The position numbers and the translations under genes are program-made. DNA of 27,527 nt from CAZNFR01 sp964572225. GTDB lineage: Bacteria > Bacteroidota > Bacteroidia > Bacteroidales > GCA-2748055. Where the stretch lies: NCBI GenBank assembly GCA_964572225.1, contig CAZNFR010000045.1:1-27527 (forward strand), given 5' to 3'. Below the pieces are notes generated by a model that had not been told where the DNA came from, searched no databases, and worked only from the letters and a program-made list of their open reading frames with translations. Positions 18,412 to 25,785 of this stretch are shown one piece after another (position 1 is the stretch's first letter; every line of letters starts with the position of its first letter).

Positions 18412-18457
18412 CTATCCCATGTAAAATTGTATCAAATGGATAGGAAAACCGTGTAAA

Positions 18458-19195
18458 TTATGAAAGCAATGAGGAGAGCTTCGTCCTGTTGAGTATTTCC
18501 ACCTCCTTACCCTTCACCCGTAAAATCTTTGCCCGGTTCAGCTCGGCGATTACCCTGCTTACCGATGGACGTGAGACTCCAAACATTTCTGCCATGTCTT
18601 CGTGACTGTGACCCAGTCTTAAACGATCGGTTTTTTGCTGTTTCGATTGTTCCAGAAGATAATGGGCTATCTTCCCTTTAATGGTGCTTAATCCCAGTAA
18701 CCGTAGTTGCTTGCTAAGAAACTGGGCCCGGTTCGACATAATATCAAGATAGTTTGCAAGGACCTGGGGATTCTGTCGCATCATTTCCAGAAGATCCTCT
18801 TTCGGAAAAAGCAAAAGCCGGGTTTCTTCGGTGGCGGTAATGGTAACAGGGAGAGTGTTGTTTGTACCAAACAGAAAAGCAGTGGCAACCGATTCTGGTG
18901 CCGAGAGCTTTTCAATTCTCAGGACCTTTCCTTCAAAATCCATCATCTCACCCACAACCGATCCTTTTACAATGATCATTAATTTGTTGTAGCTTTCCCC
19001 TTCCAGGGCAATTACATCCCCCTTCTCGCATTTTTTTACCTGATGGTGGATCTCTTTGATCAGTCTGCCAATTACAGGTTTTTCGAGGTTATGAAAAAGG
19101 TAATTTTCTGAAAGTATATCGGTGTAATTCAGAAAGCAGAAACTGCAGTTTTTATTGCAGGGTTCGATCCAATCTTTTTTTTCATTTTGTAACAT
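18458..19195 (-). CDS. Crp/Fnr family transcriptional regulator, HcpR-like
   Basis: This 245-residue protein has a cyclic-nucleotide-binding fold at about 35-150 (KKCEKGDVIALEGESYNKLM, IVKGSV) and a Crp-type winged helix at about 165-235 (HEDMAEMFGVSRPSVSRVIA). I place the start at the ATG at 19195; a TTG at 19204 would add three residues. Three cysteines, C13, C17 and C20 (PCNKNCSFC), precede the sensor domain and could bind a metal or iron-sulfur cluster. It is divergent from a ferredoxin-domain gene and hcp, the arrangement of HcpR, the regulator that controls hcp in response to nitrosative stress in anaerobes. A Crp/Fnr-type palindrome overlaps its start codon, so autoregulation is likely. 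The HcpR assignment rests on context plus family. Confidence 0.83.
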   Translation of the reverse strand: MLQNEKKDWIEPCNKNCSFCFLNYTDILSENYLFHNLEKPVIGRLIKEIHHQVKKCEKGDVIALEGESYNKLMIIVKGSVVGEMMDFEGKVLRIEKLSAPESVATAFLFGTNNTLPVTITATEETRLLLFPKEDLLEMMRQNPQVLANYLDIMSNRAQFLSKQLRLLGLSTIKGKIAHYLLEQSKQQKTDRLRLGHSHEDMAEMFGVSRPSVSRVIAELNRAKILRVKGKEVEILNRTKLSSLLS

Positions 19196-19204
19196 ATGGT
19201 ACAA
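19187..19204. promoter_or_regulatory. Predicted Crp/Fnr (HcpR-like) operator
   Basis: TTGTAACATATGGTACAA has TTGTA and TACAA half-sites in perfect symmetry, with one asymmetric pair inside. It is the TTGTnA-N6-TnACAA form typical of Crp/Fnr-family sites. It overlaps the ATG of the divergent regulator gene. Its centre (19195.5) lies 41.5 bp upstream of a transcription start near 19237 predicted from the -7 box at 19225-19232, the class II activator position. Confidence 0.62.
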
Positions 19205-19224
19205 TTATTCTGCGAAGCTAGCCA

Positions 19225-19232
19225 TAATTTTG
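19225..19232 (+). promoter_or_regulatory. Bacteroidota -7 promoter box for the ferredoxin-hcp transcript
   Basis: TAATTTTG matches the Bacteroidota -7 consensus TAnnTTTG and lies 21 bp before the start codon at 19253. No TTTG is found 19-21 bp further upstream. A missing -33 element is expected if an activator bound at 19187-19204 recruits polymerase. Confidence 0.55.
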
Positions 19233-19252
19233 GAGTATAAAAACTAAATGAA

Positions 19253-20134
19253 ATGATTAGAGAGATAGTAAAGATTGATGAATCCCTGTGCGATGGCTGT
19301 GGAAATTGTGTTCCGGGCTGCCATGAAGGGGCTCTTCAGATTATCGACGGAAAGGCCCGGCTGATCAGCGACCTTATGTGCGACGGTTTGGGAGCCTGCA
19401 TAGGACATTGTCCGCAGGACGCCATTACCATCGAGAAAAGGGAAGCAGAACCTTACGACGAAGTGAAGGTGATGGAGATCATGGTCGGCAAAGGAAAAAA
19501 CACGGTTGCGGCCCACATGATGCATCTGAAAGATCACAAGGAATATGAATTCTTAAAACAGGCGGTGGATTATTTGAAGGATAATCAGGAAAAGCTTGAT
19601 TTCGAATGGAAAGAGGTGCTGAGACTGGTGAGGGATGAGTCGGGAGTGAAGGTTCACCATTCGGGTGGTTGTCCGGGTTCCGCGGCACAGAGTTTCTCTC
19701 AGGGTAGCGTAATCCCTGCAGTACAGGTAGGAAATCTTTCCGGAGAAGAAGCCTCGGAGCTTACCCACTGGCCTGTTCAGCTTCACCTTGCCAATCCGGA
19801 GTCGGGGCATTACCGGGGCAGTGATCTGGTACTTTCGGCCGATTGTGTGGCGTATAGCGTGGCGGGCTTTCATCAGAAATATCTCAAAGGAAAAACCCTC
19901 GCCATTGCCTGTCCCAAGCTGGATCAGGGAAAAGAGATCTATGTGGAGAAAATCCGAAGCATGATTGATCATGCAGGGATCAATACCATTCATCTAATGA
20001 TCATGCAGGTTCCCTGTTGCGGCGGACTCAGGCAGATTGTGGAGATGGCGGTTGCGAAAGCTTCCCGGAAAGTCCCGGTAAAGGAAACCATAATCGGGGT
20101 AAAGGGAGATGTATTAAAAGAAGAATGGATTTAA
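19253..20134 (+). CDS. 4Fe-4S ferredoxin-domain protein adjacent to hcp (FrdX-like)
   Basis: This 293-residue cytoplasmic iron-sulfur protein has a complete [4Fe-4S] motif at C13-x2-C16-x2-C19-x3-C23. A second motif at C43, C49 and C53 has leucine (L46) where the second cysteine would be. The remaining 230 residues hold more cysteines in conserved-looking patches: HHSGGCPGSAAQ, LSADCVAYS, LAIACPKLD and QVPCCGG. These may bind a further cluster. Hcp needs a low-potential electron donor, and ferredoxin-type proteins next to hcp (FrdX in published HcpR regulons) are thought to supply it. The stop is 25 bp before hcp, so the two are almost certainly co-transcribed, from the -7 box at 19225. The donor role is inferred. 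Confidence 0.82.
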   Translation: MIREIVKIDESLCDGCGNCVPGCHEGALQIIDGKARLISDLMCDGLGACIGHCPQDAITIEKREAEPYDEVKVMEIMVGKGKNTVAAHMMHLKDHKEYEFLKQAVDYLKDNQEKLDFEWKEVLRLVRDESGVKVHHSGGCPGSAAQSFSQGSVIPAVQVGNLSGEEASELTHWPVQLHLANPESGHYRGSDLVLSADCVAYSVAGFHQKYLKGKTLAIACPKLDQGKEIYVEKIRSMIDHAGINTIHLMIMQVPCCGGLRQIVEMAVAKASRKVPVKETIIGVKGDVLKEEWI

Positions 20135-20159
20135 TAAACACGATAAAAATTTAGAAATT

Positions 20160-21797
20160 ATGTTTTGTTATCAATGTCAGGAAGCAGCAAAAGGAACCGG
20201 ATGTACCATCAAAGGTGTGTGTGGGAAAACCGGTGAGGTGTCAGACTTAATGGACGGTCTCATGTACGTTACAAAGGCTGTGTCATGGCTGGCCGATCTT
20301 TTACAGCAAAGGAATATGGCTGATGAAAATGCCGATAAGTTTGTTTTCGAGGCCCTTTTCCTCACCATTACCAATGCCAATTTTGACGATGGCCGGATCA
20401 TGGCTAAAATAATGCAGGGAATGGAGTTGAAAGCCCAAATGTTGGAAAGAGCGGCAAAAGAGAATATTCTTCCCGGGAATCCGCCTGCCGCGGTGACATG
20501 GGAAAGTCAGGATCCCATGGAAGTTACTGCCAGGGCCAGAATTGTTGGGGTGCTAAGTACCGAAGATGAAGACATACGATCCTTAAGGGAATTGCTCATT
20601 TATGGTTTGAAGGGTATGGCTGCCTATGCAGAACATGCTTTTAATCTGGGATTTCAGGATAAGGAAGTGTTCACTTTCATGCATAGTGCACTGGCAGCTA
20701 CCCTGGATCCTTCTGTAGGCAGCGAAGCCCTAACCCAACTGGTTATGACCTGCGGAGAGTTTGGCGTCAGAGTGATGGCACTGCTCGACAAGGCCAATAC
20801 ATCAAGCTATGGCGATCCGGAGATCACCACAGTAAATCTTGGTGTGGGCAAAAACCCGGGGATCCTGATCAGCGGCCATGATCTTAAAGATATGGAAGAA
20901 TTGTTGAAGCAGACAGAGGGTACCGGTATTGATGTGTATACCCACAGCGAAATGCTTCCTGCAAATTATTATCCCTCTTTCAAGAAATATTCTCATTTTA
21001 TAGGAAATTACGGAAATTCATGGTGGAAGCAGAAAGAAGAATTCGAATCTTTTAACGGACCGGTTCTTTTGACAACCAACTGCCTTGTACCCCCTAAGGA
21101 GAGTTATAAGGACAGGGTGTATACAACCGGTGCTGCCGGATTTGACGGATGCACTCACATTCCCGACAGGGAAAGGGGAAAACCTAAAGATTTCAGTTCC
21201 CTCATTGAACATGCCGCAAAATGCGCACCTCCGGTTGAACTTGAAACGGGAGTCCTAACCGGTGGATTTGCCCATTCACAAGTTTTGAAACTTGCGGATA
21301 AAATCGTTGAGGCAGTGAAAACCGGCGCTATTCGCAAGTTCTTTGTCATGGCCGGTTGCGACGGAAGAATGAAAAGCCGGGACTATTATACCGAATTTGC
21401 CGGTCAGCTGCCGGAAGATACCGTAATCCTAACGGCAGGCTGTGCAAAGTACCGGTATAACAAACTTCCTTTGGGCGATATCAACGGAATACCAAGGGTC
21501 CTGGATGCGGGTCAGTGCAACGATTCATATTCACTGGCGGTAATCGCACTCAAATTGAAAGAGGTCTTCGGACTCAATGACATTAATGATCTTCCCATTG
21601 AGTACAACATTGCCTGGTACGAACAAAAAGCGGTGATCGTTCTCCTCGCACTCCTCTCTCTTGGGGTGAAGGATATCCACCTGGGCCCAACACTCCCTGC
21701 ATTCATTTCTCCGGGAGTTGCGAAAGTGCTAAGCGATAATTTTGGGCTCAGAGGTATAGGCGAAGTGGAAGAAGATATCAGGGAAATGGCAATGTAA
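20160..21797 (+). CDS. hcp: Hybrid cluster protein (hydroxylamine reductase / NO reductase), class I
   Basis: This 545-residue enzyme has N-terminal [4Fe-4S] ligands C3, C6, C15 and C21 (Cx2Cx8Cx5C, as in class I and III Hcp, unlike the E. coli class II spacing). All hybrid-cluster ligands are visible: H240 (SGHDLKD), E264 (THSEML), C308 (TTNCLVPP), C400 (MAGCDGR), C428 (TAGCAKYR), C453 (GQCNDSYS), E488 and K490 (WYEQK). Their spacing matches the Desulfovibrio enzyme within a few residues, and the full length indicates class I. Hcp reduces NO to N2O and hydroxylamine to ammonia in the cytoplasm. It is the second gene of a transcript that starts with the ferredoxin-domain gene. Nitrite reductase genes follow, so it probably clears reactive nitrogen leaking from nitrite reduction. 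Confidence 0.97.
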   Translation: MFCYQCQEAAKGTGCTIKGVCGKTGEVSDLMDGLMYVTKAVSWLADLLQQRNMADENADKFVFEALFLTITNANFDDGRIMAKIMQGMELKAQMLERAAKENILPGNPPAAVTWESQDPMEVTARARIVGVLSTEDEDIRSLRELLIYGLKGMAAYAEHAFNLGFQDKEVFTFMHSALAATLDPSVGSEALTQLVMTCGEFGVRVMALLDKANTSSYGDPEITTVNLGVGKNPGILISGHDLKDMEELLKQTEGTGIDVYTHSEMLPANYYPSFKKYSHFIGNYGNSWWKQKEEFESFNGPVLLTTNCLVPPKESYKDRVYTTGAAGFDGCTHIPDRERGKPKDFSSLIEHAAKCAPPVELETGVLTGGFAHSQVLKLADKIVEAVKTGAIRKFFVMAGCDGRMKSRDYYTEFAGQLPEDTVILTAGCAKYRYNKLPLGDINGIPRVLDAGQCNDSYSLAVIALKLKEVFGLNDINDLPIEYNIAWYEQKAVIVLLALLSLGVKDIHLGPTLPAFISPGVAKVLSDNFGLRGIGEVEEDIREMAM

Positions 21798-21803
21798 GTT
21801 TTC

Positions 21804-21831
21804 ATCCGGAGAGGGCTGGACCTCTCCGGAT
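21804..21831. terminator. Strong hairpin after hcp, without a T-run
   Basis: ATCCGGAGAGG pairs perfectly with CCTCTCCGGAT around a 6-base loop (GCTGGA), starting 6 bp after the hcp stop. No T-run follows on the plus strand (AATAAAAACC), so it is not a classic intrinsic terminator. It may act as a weak terminator, a processing site or an mRNA-stabilising hairpin that sets hcp expression apart from the cupin gene. Confidence 0.5.
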
Positions 21832-21901
21832 AATAAAAACCGGAAAGGAATTTCTCTTAAATAGTTGTTTTCTCAGAGAACCAAAGAAAGGAAAGATTAG
21901 C

Positions 21902-22237
21902 ATGGAGCAGATACAAAAATCATCAAAGTATACTCTGAAAAAGTCGGTTGAATACTCACCCGGATCGATTGTGAGTAAGGTGGTGACGAAAATGGACACA
22001 GGAAATATTACCCTGTTCGCCTTTGATAAAAATCAGGAGCTCAGCGAACATACTGCACCTTTTGATGCAATGGTACAGGTACTGGAAGGGAACACACGCA
22101 TCACCATTGGAGGGGAGGAATTTGAATTAACAGAGGGCGAATTTATTGTGATGCCCGCCAATGTGCCCCATGCGGTCCATGCCACAACAAAGTTTAAAAT
22201 GATGCTGGTTATGATCAGGGGTGGAGGGGCCTCATAG
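21902..22237 (+). CDS. Small cupin-domain protein
   Basis: This 111-residue single-domain cupin starts at an ATG preceded by an AAAGGA-type ribosome site. Motif 1 is reduced: ELSEHTAPFDAMVQVLEG keeps one histidine, and the second His of the usual HxH is replaced. Motif 2, GEFIVMPANVPHAV, is intact with its proline and histidine. Metal binding may therefore be altered. The gene lies between hcp (104 bp upstream) and nrfH (94 bp downstream to the chosen ATG), all on the same strand. Cupins of this kind are common in Bacteroidota next to stress or redox genes. A role in the nitrite/NO response is suggested only by position. Confidence 0.85.
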   Translation: MEQIQKSSKYTLKKSVEYSPGSIVSKVVTKMDTGNITLFAFDKNQELSEHTAPFDAMVQVLEGNTRITIGGEEFELTEGEFIVMPANVPHAVHATTKFKMMLVMIRGGGAS

Positions 22238-22331
22238 CCTTTTTCCATCGCTTAGTTTAACAACACAATAATAGGAATTGGTCAGATAAATTACTAGCTT
22301 GTATAAATGTCTGAAAACTAAAAACCTAACT

Positions 22332-22907
22332 ATGAGTCTTATCAAAAGGATGATGCCGCCCGGAAGATGGAGGTTGCCTGTTCTTATCGTACTCGGCATT
22401 TTCACCGGATTATTTCTCTTTACGGTAAACGTCTCCAATGCACCCTCATACCTGTCGGATAAACCCGAAACCTGTGTGAATTGCCATATTATGGCACCCC
22501 AGTATGCCACCTGGTCGCACAGTGCCCACCGGGGCAGAGCCCACTGTAACGATTGTCATGTACCTCATAATAATGTATTCAACAAATATTATTTTAAGGC
22601 CAAGGACGGATTAAGACATGCCACCGTATTCACCCTCAGGAACGAGCCTCAGGTGATTTTCATCAAAGAGGAAGGAAAGCATGTGGTTCACCAGAATTGC
22701 ATCCGTTGCCACACCAATACCCTGGAAGCAGAAAAGGCGCTCAGCTATAACCCGGATCTTATTCATCACCGTACTGATCGTGTATGCTGGGATTGTCATC
22801 GTGAGACACCTCATGGAAGGGTAAACAGCCTTTCCTCCACTCCTCATGCCCGGGTTCCCTTACCCTCGAGCCCGGTACCCGATTTTATGAAAGAACTTAC
22901 CAAATAG
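22332..22907 (+). CDS. nrfH: Cytochrome c nitrite reductase small subunit, quinol dehydrogenase NrfH
   Basis: This 191-residue NapC/NrfH-family tetraheme cytochrome starts at the ATG at 22332; an upstream TTG at 22299 gives a poor leader. One N-terminal membrane helix (LPVLIVLGIFTGLFLFTVNV, about 15-35) anchors it. Four CxxCH haem sites are present: CVNCH at 48, CNDCH at 72, CIRCH at 123 and CWDCH at 152. The first is followed by IM, giving the CxxCHxM pattern whose methionine ligates haem 1 in NrfH. It takes electrons from menaquinol and passes them to NrfA at the periplasmic face. nrfA follows after 24 bp. Length is slightly above the usual 150-170 residues owing to a proline-rich C-terminal tail. 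Confidence 0.96.
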   Translation: MSLIKRMMPPGRWRLPVLIVLGIFTGLFLFTVNVSNAPSYLSDKPETCVNCHIMAPQYATWSHSAHRGRAHCNDCHVPHNNVFNKYYFKAKDGLRHATVFTLRNEPQVIFIKEEGKHVVHQNCIRCHTNTLEAEKALSYNPDLIHHRTDRVCWDCHRETPHGRVNSLSSTPHARVPLPSSPVPDFMKELTK

Positions 22908-22931
22908 ATACTAAACCCAAAACTCAATTTT

Positions 22932-24479
22932 ATGAAATCCATCAGACAACAAATAAAAGAGAAGCCCTGGAAAGGCTGGTTTCTTTTTATTTTAACCGTT
23001 ATCCTGGTTTTCTCCCTGGGTCTGCTTGCCTCCTCCATTGTTGAGAGAAGGGCAGAAGCCGTTTTTGCCTATACACCCCATGTGGAGCATGAGCAATTCG
23101 AACCCAGAAAAGAAGTATGGGGAATGAATTTCCCCCGGCAGTACCAGTCTTACCTGAAAACCGCAGATACCAGCTTCCGGTCCAAATACAATGGATCTGC
23201 CATGATAGACATGCTTGAAGTGGATCCGAGAATGGTGGTCCTATGGGCAGGTTACGGATTTTCGAAAGACTATAATCAGGCCCGTGGACATTTTTACTCG
23301 GTTGAGGATATTCAGAAAACACTGAGGACAGGCGCTCCGATGGATGGGAATCCCAGTCCCATGCCCAATACCTGCTGGACCTGCAAGAGTCCGGATGTAC
23401 CAAGGGTAATGAATGAACTGATTGAGCAGGAAGGGGATTTTCAAAAAGGAGTAGCCGAGTTTTACAAGGGAAGCTGGGAAACCGGCGGACATCAGATTGT
23501 GAACTCCCTGGCATGCGGAGACTGCCACGATGCGGAAACCATGAACCTGAGGATTACCCGTCCTGCCTTGATTGAAGCCTTTAATAACATCGGGAAGGAT
23601 ATCAACCAGGCTTCACACCAGGAAATGCGTTCCCTGGTTTGTGCGCAGTGCCACGTAGAGTATTACTTCAATAAGAATATCGTTGATGGGGTGCAATATC
23701 TGAAGTATCCCTGGGATAGCGGGTTCAGCGTAGAGGAAATGGAATTATACTATGATAACATGGAGTTTTCCGACTGGATCCATCCGCTAAGCAAAGCACC
23801 CATGCTGAAGGCACAGCATCCGGGTTATGAAATCTGGCTTACCGGTACTCATGCCAGCAGAGGAGTGTCATGCGCAGATTGTCATATGCCCTACATTAGC
23901 GAAGGCGGGGTGAAATACACCAGTCACCATGTGCAGAGTCCCTTGAATAATATCAATGCCTCCTGCCAGGTTTGTCATCGGGAAGATACCGAGCGACTGG
24001 TGAAGGATGTATATTCACGTCAGGATAAGATCATTGAGAACCGGGATAAGCTCGAAGAGCTTCTGGTCAGGGCGCATGTGGAAGCGAAAAAAGCCTGGGA
24101 CCTGGGTGCTGTGGAAACAGAGATGCAGGATATCCTTATGGATATCAGACATGCCCAGTGGCGCTGGGATTTCGCAGCCGCCGGACACGGGGCATCTTTT
24201 CATTCACCCGTCGAAACCGGAAGGATCATATCAACCGGCATAACCATCGCACAGGAGGCAAGGATCAAACTCGCAAGAGTCCTGGCCTCCAAAGGGCATA
24301 ATCAGGAAATCCCCTATCCCGATATAAGCACAAAAGCCAAAGCACAGGCTTTTATCGGACTCGATATGCAAAAGCTGAATGAAGAAAAAGAATTATTTCT
24401 GGAAACCATAATTCCGGCCTGGATGAAACTGGCTGCGGAAAGAGAAGAGACCTACCCGGTCAAAGTTCCGGAGATATAG
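22932..24479 (+). CDS. nrfA: Ammonia-forming cytochrome c nitrite reductase NrfA
   Basis: This 515-residue pentahaem enzyme reduces nitrite to ammonium in six electrons. An N-terminal hydrophobic stretch (about 17-34) is a signal or anchor. The catalytic haem site is CWTCK at 148-152, with lysine as proximal ligand. Four CxxCH sites follow: CGDCH at 195, CAQCH at 237, CADCH at 314 and CQVCH at 345. Active-site residues equivalent to the Wolinella Arg114, Tyr218 and His277 are R118 (QARGH), Y244 (HVEYYF) and H296 (KAQH). The calcium ligands E243, Y244, K293 and Q295 also fit. It forms a complex with NrfH, encoded 24 bp upstream. A porin and an iron-sulfur membrane protein follow at short spacing, so one operon of four genes is likely. 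Confidence 0.97.
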   Translation: MKSIRQQIKEKPWKGWFLFILTVILVFSLGLLASSIVERRAEAVFAYTPHVEHEQFEPRKEVWGMNFPRQYQSYLKTADTSFRSKYNGSAMIDMLEVDPRMVVLWAGYGFSKDYNQARGHFYSVEDIQKTLRTGAPMDGNPSPMPNTCWTCKSPDVPRVMNELIEQEGDFQKGVAEFYKGSWETGGHQIVNSLACGDCHDAETMNLRITRPALIEAFNNIGKDINQASHQEMRSLVCAQCHVEYYFNKNIVDGVQYLKYPWDSGFSVEEMELYYDNMEFSDWIHPLSKAPMLKAQHPGYEIWLTGTHASRGVSCADCHMPYISEGGVKYTSHHVQSPLNNINASCQVCHREDTERLVKDVYSRQDKIIENRDKLEELLVRAHVEAKKAWDLGAVETEMQDILMDIRHAQWRWDFAAAGHGASFHSPVETGRIISTGITIAQEARIKLARVLASKGHNQEIPYPDISTKAKAQAFIGLDMQKLNEEKELFLETIIPAWMKLAAEREETYPVKVPEI

Positions 24480-24506
24480 AAAAACCCTTATAAAAAGTTC
24501 CCAGTT

Positions 24507-25772
24507 ATGAAACTATTGAGATCAACGGTTTTTGGAATACTTATGTCTGTATCCCTGATCTATAATGCTGATTCACAGCTAATTATAGATGCTCAATTCC
24601 GCCCCCGCGCTGAATACAGTCATGGGTACGCAAGTCTGGCCTCGGAGGGCCAAAACCCCTCCTTCTTTGTAAGTCAGCGAACCCGATTATCCCTTTCCTA
24701 CAGCCAGGAGCGTATCAAAACCAGGCTCGACCTTCAGGATGTACGACTTTGGGGTGCACAAAGTCAGCTAACCGGTAATCATGATTTCGCCACTTCTGTC
24801 CACCAGGCCTGGTTCGAATATGAGTTTACCTCCGGTTTCTTTTTGAAAGCAGGGAGACAGGAACTGGTATATGACAATCACCGGATTTTTGGCAATGTGG
24901 GCTGGGCTCAGCAGGGCAGGACTCATGATGTAGCCCTCTTAAAATATGAAAACAATTTTAAGGTTCATACCGGATTTGCCTGGCATCAAAATGGAAACAG
25001 GAATAATAATCTTTACCTCGGACCTGATGCCTATAAATCTTTACAGTTTGCATGGTTTCAGCATTCATGGGAGAATACCGCCTTTAGTTTTCTATTCCTT
25101 AATAATGGAATCCCCTATGTAAGCAAGGTTGATACTGCAGGAAATCCTCTGACTGAGAAGATATCCTGGAGTCAGACTTTCGGTCCGTATTTTACCTGGG
25201 CAGGTGAAAAAGGCGGAGTGGTCCTTAGTTCCTATTTACAAACCGGAAGTGACAATGCAAGGAATGATCTGTTTGCATGGTATCTCAATGCGGAAGGCAG
25301 TCTCCGGTTGTCAGAACGTTTCACTGGCTCTGCAGGATTCGAATACCTTTCAGGTACCGATTATGATGAGAGCGGAAAAAACCATTCCTTTAATCCCTTC
25401 TATGGAACGAATCATAAGTTTAACGGGACCATGGATTATTTCTATGTCGGAAACCATATCAATAATGTGGGTTTGCAGGACTATTACCTGAAAGGAAGTT
25501 ACAAACGGAATACCTTGATTGTATCAGCAGCACTTCATATATTTTTCTCTGAGGCGGGAATCGCTGAAAATGCGGAGGCCTTCCTTGGAACAGAAGCAGA
25601 CCTTTCAGCAGGATGGAAACCCGGGGAAAATATCAGCATCGACCTGGGATATTCCCAGATGTTTGCCGGAGAATCCATGGAATTGCTTAAAGGAGGAGAC
25701 AGGGGAGAGATCAATAACTGGTTTTGGGTTATGATCACGGTTAATCCATCTGTGATACTATCGACAGAATAA
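24507..25772 (+). CDS. Outer-membrane porin of the alginate-export type
   Basis: This 421-residue protein starts with a signal peptide (MKLLRSTVFGILMSVSLIYNADSQ). It then shows a continuous pattern of amphipathic beta-strands typical of the alginate-export-like barrel family: FRPRAEYSHGYASLA, SFFVSQRTRLSLSYSQERIK, RLDLQDVRLWGAQ, WFEYEFTSGFFLKAGRQELVYD, then many aromatic-girdled strands to a hydrophobic end (NWFWVMITVNPSVIL). No enzyme domain is present. In Bacteroidota such barrels commonly act as channels for anionic solutes. Lying 27 bp after nrfA, it may carry nitrite or nitrate across the outer membrane; this is inference. The next gene starts 13 bp downstream. Confidence 0.8.
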   Translation: MKLLRSTVFGILMSVSLIYNADSQLIIDAQFRPRAEYSHGYASLASEGQNPSFFVSQRTRLSLSYSQERIKTRLDLQDVRLWGAQSQLTGNHDFATSVHQAWFEYEFTSGFFLKAGRQELVYDNHRIFGNVGWAQQGRTHDVALLKYENNFKVHTGFAWHQNGNRNNNLYLGPDAYKSLQFAWFQHSWENTAFSFLFLNNGIPYVSKVDTAGNPLTEKISWSQTFGPYFTWAGEKGGVVLSSYLQTGSDNARNDLFAWYLNAEGSLRLSERFTGSAGFEYLSGTDYDESGKNHSFNPFYGTNHKFNGTMDYFYVGNHINNVGLQDYYLKGSYKRNTLIVSAALHIFFSEAGIAENAEAFLGTEADLSAGWKPGENISIDLGYSQMFAGESMELLKGGDRGEINNWFWVMITVNPSVILSTE

Positions 25773-25785
25773 ATAACAGTGGGCG

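Noticed and set aside
18366..18443. Repeated ATGGATAG words near 18366 and 18436, with another copy near 12057
   Set aside because: Short AT-rich words with irregular spacing, one of which includes a start codon. I cannot distinguish them from chance.
23373..23387. CWTCK in NrfA as a mutated haem site
   Set aside because: CxxCK is the normal catalytic haem-binding motif of many NrfA enzymes, where lysine replaces histidine.
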